Part shown: positions 26,595-36,167 of the stretch, piece by piece | How the letters are laid out: every line of letters begins with the position of its first letter | Numbering within the stretch: the first letter of the stretch is position 1 | Source: an uncultured Prevotellaceae bacterium | GTDB taxonomy: Bacteria; Bacteroidota; Bacteroidia; Bacteroidales; Muribaculaceae | Assembly (NCBI GenBank): GCA_900541935.1 | Contig: UQLZ01000015.1 | Location: forward strand, 1-48,357 | Length of the DNA: 48,357 bases | Direction: 5' to 3' | Position numbers and translations under genes: made by a program | Notes under the pieces: model-generated | What the model was told of the DNA's origin: nothing | What the model saw: the letters and a program-made list of their open reading frames with translations, nothing else | Database searches by the model: none

Positions 26595-27389
26595 ATGGGT
26601 AATACTAAAAAGTATAAGTTGGAGGCATTTGGCAAGTTGCTGGATGTCCTTGATGAATTACGCGTTAAATGTCCGTGGGATAAAAAGCAAACAAACGAAA
26701 GTTTGCGTTGTAATACTATTGAGGAGGTGTATGAATTAAGTAGTGCTTTGATTAATTCAGATACTGAAGATATAAAAAAAGAACTTGGTGACGTTCTCTT
26801 ACACATAATTTTCTATGCAAAAATAGCTGACGAGAAAGGCGATTTTGATATTGCTGATGTTTGCGATTCTTTGAGAAGCAAACTCGTTTATCGTCATCCT
26901 CACGTCTTTGGTGAGATTGCGGTAAAGAATTCTGCAGAGGTGGAAGACAATTGGGAAAAACTAAAACTTAAAGAAAAAGGCGGAAATAAAACTGTCCTTA
27001 GTGGAGTTCCAGAAGCATTGCCTACATTGATAAAGGCAGAACGGATTCAAGACAAGGCTGCACATGCCGGTTTTGATTGGGAAAAGCCTGAAGATGTTTG
27101 GCAAAAGGTTAAAGAAGAAGTTTCAGAAGTTGAAGCCGAATTGACAACAGGAACAGAGTCTGACAAAGAGGCAGAATTTGGAGATTTGTTGTTTAGCCTC
27201 ATCAATGCAGCTCGTCTTTATAAAGTAAATGTAGATAATGCCCTTGAAAGGACTAACAGGAAGTTTATTTCTCGATTTAACTATATAGAGCAGCAAGCCA
27301 AGGAGCGAGGAAAATCTCTCGACGAGATGACACTTGCCGAAATGGATGAATTGTGGAACGAATATAAGGAGATAGAAAAGAAAAAATGA
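26595..27389 (+). CDS. mazG: Nucleoside triphosphate pyrophosphohydrolase MazG
   Basis: MazG hydrolyses (deoxy)nucleoside triphosphates to monophosphates and pyrophosphate, a house-cleaning activity. The 264-residue protein has two MazG repeats: the first with CPWDKKQTNESLR and the metal-binding EEVYELSSAL plus KKELGDVLLH; the second with VKEEVSEVEAEL and EAEFGDLLFSLIN. This is the full two-domain form. It sits two bases after dsbD and overlaps topB by four bases (ATGA). Confidence 0.95.
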   Translation: MGNTKKYKLEAFGKLLDVLDELRVKCPWDKKQTNESLRCNTIEEVYELSSALINSDTEDIKKELGDVLLHIIFYAKIADEKGDFDIADVCDSLRSKLVYRHPHVFGEIAVKNSAEVEDNWEKLKLKEKGGNKTVLSGVPEALPTLIKAERIQDKAAHAGFDWEKPEDVWQKVKEEVSEVEAELTTGTESDKEAEFGDLLFSLINAARLYKVNVDNALERTNRKFISRFNYIEQQAKERGKSLDEMTLAEMDELWNEYKEIEKKK

Positions 27390-29413
27390 TAGTATGTATC
27401 ACGGAGAAACCGAGTGTTGCTAAGGATATAGCCTCTATTTTAGGGGCTAATATCCGTCGTGACGGTTATTTTGAGGGTAACAATTATATGGTTACCTGGA
27501 CTTTCGGTCACTTGTGTACATTAAAAGAACCGCAGGATTACACCGAGAGGTGGAAAAGTTGGAGTTTGGGCGCTTTGCCAATGATTCCGCCAAAATTTGG
27601 TATTAAGTTAATAGCTGATAAAGGAATAGAACGTCAGTTTGGCGTTATTGAGTCTCTTATAAAAAATGCAGATAAAGTTATAAACTGTGGTGATGCCGGC
27701 CAGGAAGGTGAATTGATACAGCGTTGGGTGATGCAGAAAGCCCAATGTGATAAACCAGTTCAGCGATTATGGATTTCTTCATTGACAGATGAAAGTATCA
27801 AGGAGGGTTTCAAATCGCTCAGACCACAGGTTGATTTTGACAAACTATATTTTGCTGGTTTGTCGAGGGCTATCGGTGACTGGATTCTTGGAATGAATGC
27901 AACTCGCCTTTTCACTTTGAAGTATTCAAATGGAAAAGGAGTGCTCTCTATAGGGCGAGTTCAAACTCCTACGCTTGCTCTTGTTGTGGAAAGACAAAAG
28001 CAGATAGAAAATTTTGTTCCTGAGGATTTCTGGGAAATTAAGACCCTTTATAGGGATGTTACTTTCCTTTCAACAAAGGGACGATTTGATTCCGAAGAAA
28101 GTGCGGAGGTGGAAATCTCGAAAATCAAGGAAGAACCACTTGTTATTACATCCATAACAACTAAGCGAAGCAAGGAGTCTGCGCCAAAATTGTTTGACCT
28201 GACGTCGCTTCAGGTTGAGTGTAACAAGAAATATGGTTTCTCTGCAGATGTGACTTTGAAGTTAATTCAGTCGCTATATGAAAAGAAACTAACAACTTAT
28301 CCGAGGGTCGATACCACATATTTGAGTGAAGATATTTATCCCAAGATTGACGGTATATTGCAGGCAATGAAACCTTATGCAAAGTTTGCACAACCTTTGC
28401 TTGAAAAGAAATTGCCAAAATCAAAAAAAGTTTTTGACAATTCTAAAGTGACTGACCACCATGCTATAATTCCAACGAATGTTACCCCTGGCAATAATTT
28501 GCAATTAGACGAAAAGAGGGTATATGATTTGGTCGCACGTCGCTTTATGGGCGTTTTTTATCCCGATTGCGAATTCGATAAGACGACTGTTACTGCACAG
28601 GTGGGCGAAATGGGATTCAAGGCTAACGGCAAGCAGATAGTAAAAGAAGGCTGGCGAGTTCTATACAATACAGGTGACAAGCAGTTGAATAATGATGACA
28701 AGTTGATGCCTGAATTTGTAGAAGGCGAGTCGGGACCTCATGAACCATCAATCTTAAAGAAAACCACGCAGCCACCGGCCTTTTATACAGAAGGAACTTT
28801 GCTTAGGGCAATGGAAACTGCTGGAAAACTTGTTGATGATGATGAGTTGAGAGAGGCGATGAAGGATAATGGTATTGGCCGCCCGTCAACAAGGGCTGCT
28901 ATTATTGAAACTCTTTTTAAAAGAAAATATATTGTCCGTGAGGGTAAGTCGCTTAAAGCAACTGCTGCCGGGATTGCATTGATTGATACAATAAAGGTGG
29001 ATTTGCTTAAGTCTGCTAAGTTAACCGGTATATGGGAGAACAAACTAAGGCAGATAGAAAAAGGCTCCTATGATGCTGCTTCTTTTGTAACAGAACTGAA
29101 GAATTTGATAGGCAAGATTGTTGTTGAAGTACTTAGCGACAATAGCGGTTGCAAGATTCAAATACAGCAGGAAGAGGAAAAAAAGAAAACAAAACCAAAA
29201 GTAAAGGCGTCAAAGCCCCGGAAGCCAGCAATAAAGTCGGTAGAGGAGATAGAATGTCCTATATGCGGAAAAGGTCATCTCATTAAAGGAAACTCAGCAT
29301 ATGGTTGCAGTGAGTATAAAAACGGATGTACATTCAGATTGCAGTTCTCTTATTTAAAAGAGAATGCAACGCTTGCGCAGATTGCAAAAGTGGTAAAATC
29401 AATGAAAAAATAA
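27386..29413 (+). CDS. topB: DNA topoisomerase III
   Basis: A type IA topoisomerase that relaxes or decatenates DNA through a 5'-phosphotyrosine. The 675-residue protein starts with the TOPRIM domain (CITEKPSVAKDIA; acidic cluster in CGDAGQEGELIQ near 101-112), has the active-site Tyr305 in TTYPRVDTTYLS, and a C-terminal zinc-ribbon-like segment (CPICGKGH ... GCSEYKNGC, about 625-650). The start overlaps mazG as ATGA. Chromosomal context suggests a housekeeping gene, although topB paralogues also ride on conjugative elements. Confidence 0.95.
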   Translation: MIVCITEKPSVAKDIASILGANIRRDGYFEGNNYMVTWTFGHLCTLKEPQDYTERWKSWSLGALPMIPPKFGIKLIADKGIERQFGVIESLIKNADKVINCGDAGQEGELIQRWVMQKAQCDKPVQRLWISSLTDESIKEGFKSLRPQVDFDKLYFAGLSRAIGDWILGMNATRLFTLKYSNGKGVLSIGRVQTPTLALVVERQKQIENFVPEDFWEIKTLYRDVTFLSTKGRFDSEESAEVEISKIKEEPLVITSITTKRSKESAPKLFDLTSLQVECNKKYGFSADVTLKLIQSLYEKKLTTYPRVDTTYLSEDIYPKIDGILQAMKPYAKFAQPLLEKKLPKSKKVFDNSKVTDHHAIIPTNVTPGNNLQLDEKRVYDLVARRFMGVFYPDCEFDKTTVTAQVGEMGFKANGKQIVKEGWRVLYNTGDKQLNNDDKLMPEFVEGESGPHEPSILKKTTQPPAFYTEGTLLRAMETAGKLVDDDELREAMKDNGIGRPSTRAAIIETLFKRKYIVREGKSLKATAAGIALIDTIKVDLLKSAKLTGIWENKLRQIEKGSYDAASFVTELKNLIGKIVVEVLSDNSGCKIQIQQEEEKKKTKPKVKASKPRKPAIKSVEEIECPICGKGHLIKGNSAYGCSEYKNGCTFRLQFSYLKENATLAQIAKVVKSMKK

Positions 29414-29415
29414 AT

Positions 29416-29925
29416 ATGGAAGAGAAATTACCAGTTGTTGATGAGGTGGGTAATGTCATTGGCTCAGCATCTCGAAAAGATTGTCATTCGGGTGCAAAAA
29501 TACTCCATCCAGTCATACATTTGCATGTTTTTGACAAGAGCGGAAGACTCTTTCTTCAGTTGCGCTCTCCAAAAAAACTCATACAGCCGAATAAATGGGA
29601 TACTTCTGTTGGCGGACACGTTGACTATGGAGAAACGGTTGAACAGGCTTTGAGGCGAGAAGCCTTTGAAGAGATTGGATTGAGCGTAAAAAGCGAAAAG
29701 CATCTTTTTTCCTACATCTTTGAGAGTAGCATTGAGAAGGAATTAGTTAATGCCTTTTCTGCTATTGCTGAAGAAAGTGAAATAAAGATTGAGCCTGAAG
29801 AAATTTCTGAAGGGCGCTTCTTTACATTTGAGGAAATAGAGAATATGAAAGGGAAAAATTTGCTTACACCGAATTTTGAAATGGAGTTTGAAAAACTCAA
29901 AGAGGCAATCAGAAATAAACAATAA
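29416..29925 (+). CDS. Nudix hydrolase
   Basis: The 169-residue product has a perfect Nudix box (GX5EX7REUXEEXGU) at about residues 67-89, with Gly67, Glu73, Arg81-Glu82, Glu85-Glu86 and Gly88. Such enzymes hydrolyse nucleoside diphosphates linked to other groups; the substrate is not clear. The HPVIHLHVFDKSGRLFLQLR start resembles the YfcD / isopentenyl-diphosphate-isomerase-like branch. I chose the ATG at 29416, three bases after the topB stop; the longer frame from 29326 overlaps topB and has no family match. Likely the last main gene of the dsbD-mazG-topB transcript. Confidence 0.88.
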   Translation: MEEKLPVVDEVGNVIGSASRKDCHSGAKILHPVIHLHVFDKSGRLFLQLRSPKKLIQPNKWDTSVGGHVDYGETVEQALRREAFEEIGLSVKSEKHLFSYIFESSIEKELVNAFSAIAEESEIKIEPEEISEGRFFTFEEIENMKGKNLLTPNFEMEFEKLKEAIRNKQ

Positions 29926-29951
29926 CATAGGTGTTATTAAAATAAAAACTT

Positions 29952-30143
29952 ATGGAAATACAATATGCAATAGTTGGGGTTGTTATAGCCATAGCAATTT
30001 TTCTTGCAGTTAAATTCATTGTAAAGAATGGCAAGAAAGGAGAGACTTGTAGTTCCTGTTGCAACAAGAATTTATGCTATAAGTCGAATGAAGAAATGGA
30101 ATGTAAGTCATGCAGTAGAGTCGAGAAAAACGATATAAAATAG
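29952..30143 (+). CDS. FeoB-associated Cys-rich small membrane protein
   Basis: The 63-residue product has one N-terminal membrane helix (about 6-24) and a short cytoplasmic tail with seven cysteines in close spacing (CSSCCNKNLC, CKSC). This matches the small proteins found beside the ferrous-iron transporter FeoB. No feoB is visible in the window, so the usual partner must be elsewhere or the gene is displaced. It follows the Nudix gene by 26 bases. Confidence 0.75.
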   Translation: MEIQYAIVGVVIAIAIFLAVKFIVKNGKKGETCSSCCNKNLCYKSNEEMECKSCSRVEKNDIK

Positions 30144-30924
30144 CACTTGGTTGCTCTACCTATTAAGAAGGAAGCGGATGGATACAATAAAAGGCACTTA
30201 AAACGAGCGCCTTTACTGCTTGTTGATACTTAGAGTAACTTGTCTTTAACTGCCTGTCATTTGCCGATGCAGTATGTGTACATCGTTGATTATCAATAGT
30301 ATAGCGCTCTAAAAGGTACAACCAGCAGGTTGGCAAGTGTCTGATAATGTGTAAGTTAGTGATTTTTAGCACCATTCTCGGCTTGTACCTCCATTTTGGA
30401 AAGTAAAAGTAAGTGTAATTTCTTGAATATCAAAATGTGCGGTACAAAAACTTGTGAAAATGCCGATTTTTGATGAGAAAAGGTACAAAAATGGCCCTGA
30501 AACCGATGTCGGAATCAGAACCATAATTTTGTGCAGATTTTAGCATTTCACCACAGTCTCTATCAATGGAGTGCTATAGAAAAAATATCGAGCAGTTGGT
30601 TGCTTTTGCCGGATTATTCTATACTTTGGGTTTAGAACAAAAAAGTAAAGACAACCAATAAATACATGGCAGAGTTTGTTTGTTGTTCCGAAATGAATGT
30701 TTCCGAAACAGCGGTTTCGGATTTGTAAATGTAACACACTTTTTACATTCAAAACAATTTTGCAGGATATTTTATAGTATGCTCTATCTTATTAAATGGT
30801 GGACACATTCAAAGATTCGGCTCCAAGTGTTTTTTACAAAAATCTCAATATGATATTCCTGAAAAGAGTATTTTTGTAAAATACAACATTGTGCAGCATT
30901 AATAACATAAATAATCTCATATAT
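30144..30924. other. Noncoding boundary before the defence island
   Basis: I find no supported gene in these 780 bases. A weak inverted repeat (AAAGGC / GCCTTT near 30188-30213) could be a transcription end for the preceding operon. Base composition and short broken frames suggest decayed sequence. It marks the change from core genes to accessory genes. Confidence 0.4.
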
Positions 30925-33033
30925 ATGGATAACACAACGATTGACAAGATTCATCTTTGCTTAAACGAAATATCAATATGCAAGCAACTATTTGATTCCA
31001 AAAAAGTCGATGATGTTTGTGGACGTTTACTAAGTATCTATATTATGATACGTGCTGATGACATTACAAAAATGTGGAGTCATTCGCTTCCAAAAGGAGA
31101 AATTGAGCGAATACTCTCAGATGAAATCAAAAATAAGTACAACTGTAAGTTCAGGCATATCAGAGACAAATTGGGCGCTCATTATCAAACAGTTGCAGAA
31201 GATAAGACTATTGATGTTTTTGAGAACTCAAGAATATTTAGAAGCTTTGATTACGGCTCTATTTCAGAATTTATCGATGAATTATTTCTTGCGGAAAATC
31301 TCATAGAAGAAATAGAGACTGAATATATAGGATTCGAGTTTTTGGATGATTTCAATATGGCATTAGAAGCTATAGATACTCTTTATGCAGATGACAAAGC
31401 AAGCATCACAAACAGCGCTTTGGAATTATTCGGTTTCAATAAAGGTGGAGTTATCACTTTCTCAAACGAGCAGCGTAAGGCACAATTCTTAAAAGGAATT
31501 GAGCTTATGGCAAATTATGCTTATACTCTCGTAAACAAGCCCTATTGCAGCATCGTAATTAAAAGATTATTCAAGAGACTACTGATATGTATAATATATA
31601 ACTATCATGATAATCTATATACACGTAAAGAGATTAAGCCTGATAAAGAACAATACGAAGAGGGCTTTGATCTCATGTACAAGAACCTTTATACCCCCAA
31701 AGACAATAAAAAACTTTTAGATTCAGTATTTGAGGATTTTAAAAGACTATATCGCACAAACGAGTTTTTCAAGAAAAACCGCAAAATAAGAGACCGCGCT
31801 TGTGGACATTTTGATGAAAAAAGTAGTATTACAGAAATAAATACAATACTGGACAGTTTGAGCATTGATGAAATGTATGAACAATACACAAACATGCTCA
31901 ATCTGTTTAATTTTATATGTAAAAATATTTTTTTGCTAACCCCACTACGACTTCCACCTAGATCAATCATTTACAATTCACAAATGATAAGCATTGAAGG
32001 AGTCACCAATTATTATGGGAAAAAGTTGGAAGAAATTGCAAGCCTAAAGACTATGTCCCCTGATGAGATTTTGGCATCATTAAAGCAAAAAGATAAACAT
32101 TACGGCGAAGCATGTGCTCAAATGAACAATATACTGTTCACTAGTGATTTAGAGCAATATAATCAAATGATTGCAGCCATCACATTGCGTTTACGGGAAA
32201 TGGATGGCATTGAAGCAGATTTGCAAGACATAATAGAAGGATTGCATAAAGCAAGAAGAGGATTTCCAAGTAGACTTCAACGGACAATCCTGAACATGTT
32301 GAGAGACCGAGAGATTAACCAGAATATAAAATACCATCTGTTCTGCATCCTCACCTCTATTTGCACAGCAGACAGCGATAATGATATTAAAAGCAATCTG
32401 CAAAGATTGACAAGAAACGATTGTTATTCTATAAAATGCCAAGCATTTATAGGGTACCTGCATTACCTGACAAGCGACAGGCCATACAACATAAACAATA
32501 GCAGACAACCACATACTGTAGATGAGGATTTTGCAAATCGTATTTATAAAATCGAGAATCCTATTGAAGCGTTGGGAATATGGATAGCACTTAATCAACA
32601 CTGGGTGCTTGATAGTGACTATTCATTCATAAGAAAAAATGAAACTCACTACGATAGATTCCTGAAGGACGGTTTACGCAAAAGCATACAGGCATATTAC
32701 ACATACTCAAATACAAACAATGATGAAGAATTGAAGTTATGGGAAAAATATGAGACAACCAAACACTACTTATTGTTGCTATACAGAATCGCATTGTTTG
32801 AAAAAACAAAGAATCAGAAGTCAAATTTATTTCTCGAACTATGGAACAACAACTGTTTCATCAGATATCGTGCAGATATATACGAATCATTCGGCGTTGG
32901 TCTATTGACGGAATTAAGTGGTAAAATAGACACAGCAGAAGAGATTTTCAAAGCAATACTTGAAGATAACCCCATAAACAGAGATGCAATTGAAATGCTT
33001 GCCGAATTCAAAAAGAGAAATAATATTGAATGA
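30925..33033 (+). CDS. Large protein of unknown function with HEPN-like motifs
   Basis: From the ATG at 30925 the product has 702 residues; a TTG at 30889 in frame is less likely. I do not recognise a full-length family. Two segments carry an Arg...His spacing seen in HEPN RNases: FRHIRDKLGAHYQ near residue 85 and IRDRACGHFDE near residue 293. The C-terminus (ELSGKIDTAEEIFKAILEDNP) resembles a single TPR repeat. The protein is helical and soluble in appearance, with no membrane segment. It is the first gene of the defence island, standing alone with a hairpin after it. An RNase or abortive-infection role is conjecture. Confidence 0.6.
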   Translation: MDNTTIDKIHLCLNEISICKQLFDSKKVDDVCGRLLSIYIMIRADDITKMWSHSLPKGEIERILSDEIKNKYNCKFRHIRDKLGAHYQTVAEDKTIDVFENSRIFRSFDYGSISEFIDELFLAENLIEEIETEYIGFEFLDDFNMALEAIDTLYADDKASITNSALELFGFNKGGVITFSNEQRKAQFLKGIELMANYAYTLVNKPYCSIVIKRLFKRLLICIIYNYHDNLYTRKEIKPDKEQYEEGFDLMYKNLYTPKDNKKLLDSVFEDFKRLYRTNEFFKKNRKIRDRACGHFDEKSSITEINTILDSLSIDEMYEQYTNMLNLFNFICKNIFLLTPLRLPPRSIIYNSQMISIEGVTNYYGKKLEEIASLKTMSPDEILASLKQKDKHYGEACAQMNNILFTSDLEQYNQMIAAITLRLREMDGIEADLQDIIEGLHKARRGFPSRLQRTILNMLRDREINQNIKYHLFCILTSICTADSDNDIKSNLQRLTRNDCYSIKCQAFIGYLHYLTSDRPYNINNSRQPHTVDEDFANRIYKIENPIEALGIWIALNQHWVLDSDYSFIRKNETHYDRFLKDGLRKSIQAYYTYSNTNNDEELKLWEKYETTKHYLLLLYRIALFEKTKNQKSNLFLELWNNNCFIRYRADIYESFGVGLLTELSGKIDTAEEIFKAILEDNPINRDAIEMLAEFKKRNNIE

Positions 33034-33110
33034 CCCTACAGAGTAAGCATAGTAACTTGTAGGTTACATAGAGGCTTTTGGTTACTATTTTATCTTGTTC
33101 TCTCATAATA

Positions 33111-33150
33111 ATCTGCTCTACAATAATAAGATAATAGTTGTAGAGCAGAT
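33111..33150 (+). terminator. Hairpin downstream of the 702-aa gene
   Basis: A perfect 13-base stem (33111-33123 with 33138-33150) around a 14-base loop, 78 bases after the stop at 33033. No T-tract follows, so it may be a terminator or an mRNA-stabilising hairpin. Confidence 0.55.
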
Positions 33151-33469
33151 ATTGCGTTGTGATATTCATCTAATCTTCACATTGGGTGATGTTTTGTTGT
33201 ATTTGATTTCTTAATCTATTCAGACAAATAATTTACTGCCAATGTTTTAATAGTTTAAAGCCAGCTCTTACAAATCTCATTAAAATGATATTTTTTATCG
33301 TCCTGAATGGGTTTTTAAGTTCAACTTTTCTTAAAAAACTTTCAATGTAATCTACCGAATACGAATTTATGACAATTGTGACAGCAGCCGCTATTTTTTA
33401 AGATAGCCATAGTAGCAATAATTTGAATAGAAAAAGAAGTGTTATTTCTTTTATTGTTCAAAATATTAC
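33151..33469. other. Intergenic region with a possible minus-strand gene remnant
   Basis: On the minus strand, 33233 to about 33397 encodes a protein-like tail of about 55 residues (for example VDYIESFLRKVELKNPF and LMRFVRAGFKLLKHW) ending in TAA, with a stop codon just upstream and no start. It looks like the 3' end of a lost gene; I cannot name the family. Nothing else is seen before the abiE promoter. Confidence 0.3.
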
Positions 33470-33477
33470 TATATTTG
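33470..33477 (+). promoter_or_regulatory. -7 box directly upstream of abiEi
   Basis: TATATTTG fits TAnnTTTG and ends five bases before the ATG at 33482. If used, transcription would start at or next to the start codon, giving a leaderless mRNA. Confidence 0.5.
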
Positions 33478-33481
33478 CAGT

Positions 33482-34108
33482 ATGGACAGGCAATTAAATA
33501 AAATAGGAACTATTCCAGTAACGACTTCAATCATTGAATCGTTATATCCGGAACTTAAGTCTGCGAATAAGAAAGTGACGTGGCTTGAGAAGCAGGGGCT
33601 TATCATAAGACTGAAGCGTGGGCTTTATGTAGTCAACCCCGAATATTCAGGAAAGACTCTATCGAGTGAGTTGATTGCCAATCATCTCTATACACCTTCG
33701 TATATTTCAATGTCTACTGCACTACGATATTATGGACTTATCCCCGAGGCTGTATATGTTCATCAATCAATGACTGTAAAACATCCCCGAAGCTTTCAAA
33801 CTCCAGTCGGCAATTATGACTACAAATATATTTCAAGAAAGGCATTTTCGATAGGAGTAAGGAGTATGAATAAAGGTGACTATGCATTTCTTATTGCATC
33901 ACCGGAAAAGGCTTTGTGTGATTTGATTGCCAATTCATCAAAAGTCATTCTTCGTTATATGAAGGATGTAGAGACATATCTTGATCAGGATATTCGTATG
34001 GATATGGATGAGTTCTATAATATGGATGCAACCATATTTGAAGATTATATAAATGTTGGCAAAAAGGCTGATTCAATTTCAACACTATTAAAATTCTTAA
34101 GACGATGA
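33482..34108 (+). CDS. AbiEi-type antitoxin and transcriptional repressor
   Basis: The 208-residue protein matches the AbiEi family: an N-terminal winged helix (TTSIIESLYPELKSANKKVTWLEKQGLIIRLKRGLYVV, about 15-55) followed by the longer antitoxin domain (SELIANHLYTPSYISMSTALRYYGLIPE; SPEKALCDLIA). In AbiE systems this protein represses its own operon and counters the AbiEii toxin without stable complex formation (type IV). The stop overlaps the toxin start by four bases (ATGA). Confidence 0.9.
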   Translation: MDRQLNKIGTIPVTTSIIESLYPELKSANKKVTWLEKQGLIIRLKRGLYVVNPEYSGKTLSSELIANHLYTPSYISMSTALRYYGLIPEAVYVHQSMTVKHPRSFQTPVGNYDYKYISRKAFSIGVRSMNKGDYAFLIASPEKALCDLIANSSKVILRYMKDVETYLDQDIRMDMDEFYNMDATIFEDYINVGKKADSISTLLKFLRR

Positions 34109-34932
34109 AAAATGAAATATTCGACAATATGCTCTCCCGTTATGATCTAACAACGGAGCAACATAAGAGAAACGCCATATTTGAAGTGAACCAGCAGATG
34201 ATACTTGCCGGCCTGTATGCCGGAGGCTTCTTTGAGTCGGCTGCGTTCTATGGCGGAACTTGCCTGAGAATCTTTCATGGCTTGCAGCGTTTCAGTGAGG
34301 ATATGGATTTCTCACTGCTTGCACAAGATGATAAGTTCGATTTTACGAAATACTTTCCTGCTATCATTGATGCCTTTGCAATGGTAGGTCGTGAGGTTGA
34401 AATAAAGAAAAAGGATAAGAAGAATTTCGGAAAGGTCGAATCGGCATTTCTTAAAGATAATACCGATGTGTATGATGTGACTTTCCAGACAGAGAAGTCA
34501 ATAAAGATAAAGATTGAAGTAGATATTCGCCCACCGTTGAACTTCAATACGGAACAAAAGCTATTGCTTCAGCCACATTCATTTATGACCCGTTGTTTTA
34601 CGCTTCCGGATTTGTTTGCAGGCAAGATGCACGCATTGGTCTATCGCGTGTGGAAGAATAGAGTCAAAGGCCGTGATTGGTACGACTTTGAATGGTATGT
34701 ACGCCATAATGTTTCGTTAGATTTTACTCATTTGGCAGAACGATGCAAGCAGTTCAACAATGAGGATATCACTCCGGAGTTATTCAAGGAGAAACTCATT
34801 GAGCGTCTCTCTACAGCTGATATAAAACAAGTGAAAGAAGATGTATTGCCTTTCATGCGCAATCCAAAGGAACTTGATATATGGTCAAATGATTATTTCG
34901 TGCAGTTGGCAGGGATGGTAAGAATTGAATAA
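34105..34932 (+). CDS. AbiEii-type nucleotidyltransferase toxin
   Basis: The 275-residue product belongs to the AbiEii family of nucleotidyltransferase-fold toxins that stop growth in phage-infected cells. The signature GGTCLRIFHGLQRFSEDMDFSL (about 50-71) gives the GG(T) and D-x-D metal-binding residues; DLFAGKMHALVYRVWKNRVKGRDWYDFEWY further on is the second conserved region (Lys and RDWYD). All expected motifs are present, so it looks active. It forms a two-gene operon with abiEi. Confidence 0.92.
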   Translation: MKNEIFDNMLSRYDLTTEQHKRNAIFEVNQQMILAGLYAGGFFESAAFYGGTCLRIFHGLQRFSEDMDFSLLAQDDKFDFTKYFPAIIDAFAMVGREVEIKKKDKKNFGKVESAFLKDNTDVYDVTFQTEKSIKIKIEVDIRPPLNFNTEQKLLLQPHSFMTRCFTLPDLFAGKMHALVYRVWKNRVKGRDWYDFEWYVRHNVSLDFTHLAERCKQFNNEDITPELFKEKLIERLSTADIKQVKEDVLPFMRNPKELDIWSNDYFVQLAGMVRIE

Positions 34933-35000
34933 TACAACATTAAACTTTAAGGACTAAGATATTTTCCTAATATGTTCAATCTATAATAAAACGAAATGTA

Positions 35001-35900
35001 ATGAAACATCTATACATAATCGGAAATGGTTTTGATATTCATACAGGGCTTGCTACACGATATGCAGATTTCAGGCTATGGTTAGAGAATAACTATCCTT
35101 TCATTTACGAAAATATGCAGGCGGTTTATGATATAGATGCAGAATGGTGGAATGATTTTGAAGTGCAACTTGGAAATCTAGATATCAATAAATTTGTATC
35201 AAAATTTACTCCACTAGCCAAGCCCGTTGATGAAATTATAGCAGAGGCAAAACGAAAAAGGGAATTTGAGGAAAGGTACAACATACCACCCAGTTTGCAT
35301 TTTGATTCTTATTGTGCAAAACGGCTTAAAGGTTTGCTTGATGTGTTGCAATATTGTTTTGAAAAATGGGTGGATAACTGCCAGAGGTCGATTACTGATC
35401 CTAAATATGTCCATATTGAGAAAGAAGATTCATTCTTTATTAATTTTAATTATACGGATGTATTAGAAATATTATATAAAATACCAGAAGAAAGAGTCCT
35501 TCATATTCATGGTCAATCTTCAAAACACGAACATCTTATATATGGACATAATACGTTTCTTCTGGGAAACTCAATGAATAACGATGAAGAGCAAGTATCT
35601 TTTGAATTAAGTAAATATCAGAAGAATCCGTATGAACATATTTATAAACATCAAGAATTGCAAGAAATTCTCAAAGATGTAGAGTGTGTGCATATATATG
35701 GCTTTTCATTTTCTCCGGTAGATGAAGATTATATGGATTGGTTTTTCAACAATGTTTCCGCTACATCTCAATGGGAAATTAGTTGGTTTTCTGAGGAAGA
35801 TAAAAACAGAATAGATAAATTCATATTGGATCACTGGAATTTGAAGGATAGACTAAAGACTATCAAATTAGAAGAAATAAGACAAACTGGAAAACCTTAG
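35001..35900 (+). CDS. AbiH family abortive infection protein
   Basis: The 299-residue protein begins with the AbiH signature, IIGNGFDIHTGLATRYADF (about 6-24), and has later family blocks INFNYTDVLE (about 147-156), VLHIHGQ (near 166) and VHIYGFSFSPVDEDYMDWFF (near 230). AbiH proteins protect against certain phages by an unresolved mechanism; the N-terminal loop looks nucleotide-binding and the fold may be SIR2-like, which is inference. It lies 68 bases after the AbiE operon on the same strand and may be a separate unit. Confidence 0.88.
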   Translation: MKHLYIIGNGFDIHTGLATRYADFRLWLENNYPFIYENMQAVYDIDAEWWNDFEVQLGNLDINKFVSKFTPLAKPVDEIIAEAKRKREFEERYNIPPSLHFDSYCAKRLKGLLDVLQYCFEKWVDNCQRSITDPKYVHIEKEDSFFINFNYTDVLEILYKIPEERVLHIHGQSSKHEHLIYGHNTFLLGNSMNNDEEQVSFELSKYQKNPYEHIYKHQELQEILKDVECVHIYGFSFSPVDEDYMDWFFNNVSATSQWEISWFSEEDKNRIDKFILDHWNLKDRLKTIKLEEIRQTGKP

Positions 35901-35933
35901 CATAAAATGCGTTCGACGAAAATGTATTTATGA

Positions 35934-36160
35934 CTCCTGACCTTCCTGAATTATGACCACCGCATCCAGTCTATGATATATACCACGAACTGGATAGAGC
36001 GGCTGCAGAAGGACTTCCGGCGGGTTACGAGGATGCGCGGAGCAATGCCCAACGAGGAATCTGTCATCCTGCTTATAGGTAAGACAGCATGGACAAGAAG
36101 TCCTACCTGAGGCAGGTCCCGAGAATCAATCTAGACAGGACTCTATTCCCGGACGAATAA
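35934..36160 (+). pseudogene. IS256-family transposase C-terminal remnant
   Basis: The frame from about 35943 reads FLNYDHRIQSMIYTTNWIERL, then DFRRVTRMRGAMPNEESV, a clear C-terminal signature of IS256 (mutator) transposases (YTTN.IE, RR..R). After one lost base near 36091 it ends MDKKSYLRQVPRINLDRTLFPDE and a stop at 36160. The catalytic DDE residues lie in the missing N-terminal part. GC-rich compared with neighbours. Confidence 0.8.
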
Positions 36161-36167
36161 AAATCTT

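Noticed and set aside
29326..29415. Extended N-terminus of the Nudix protein overlapping topB
   Set aside because: The extra residues are an out-of-frame reading of topB; the ATG at 29416 starts the family-like sequence.
30163..30375. Minus-strand frame that might be a transposase end
   Set aside because: The translation shows no transposase motif and the surrounding frames are broken; kept as noncoding.
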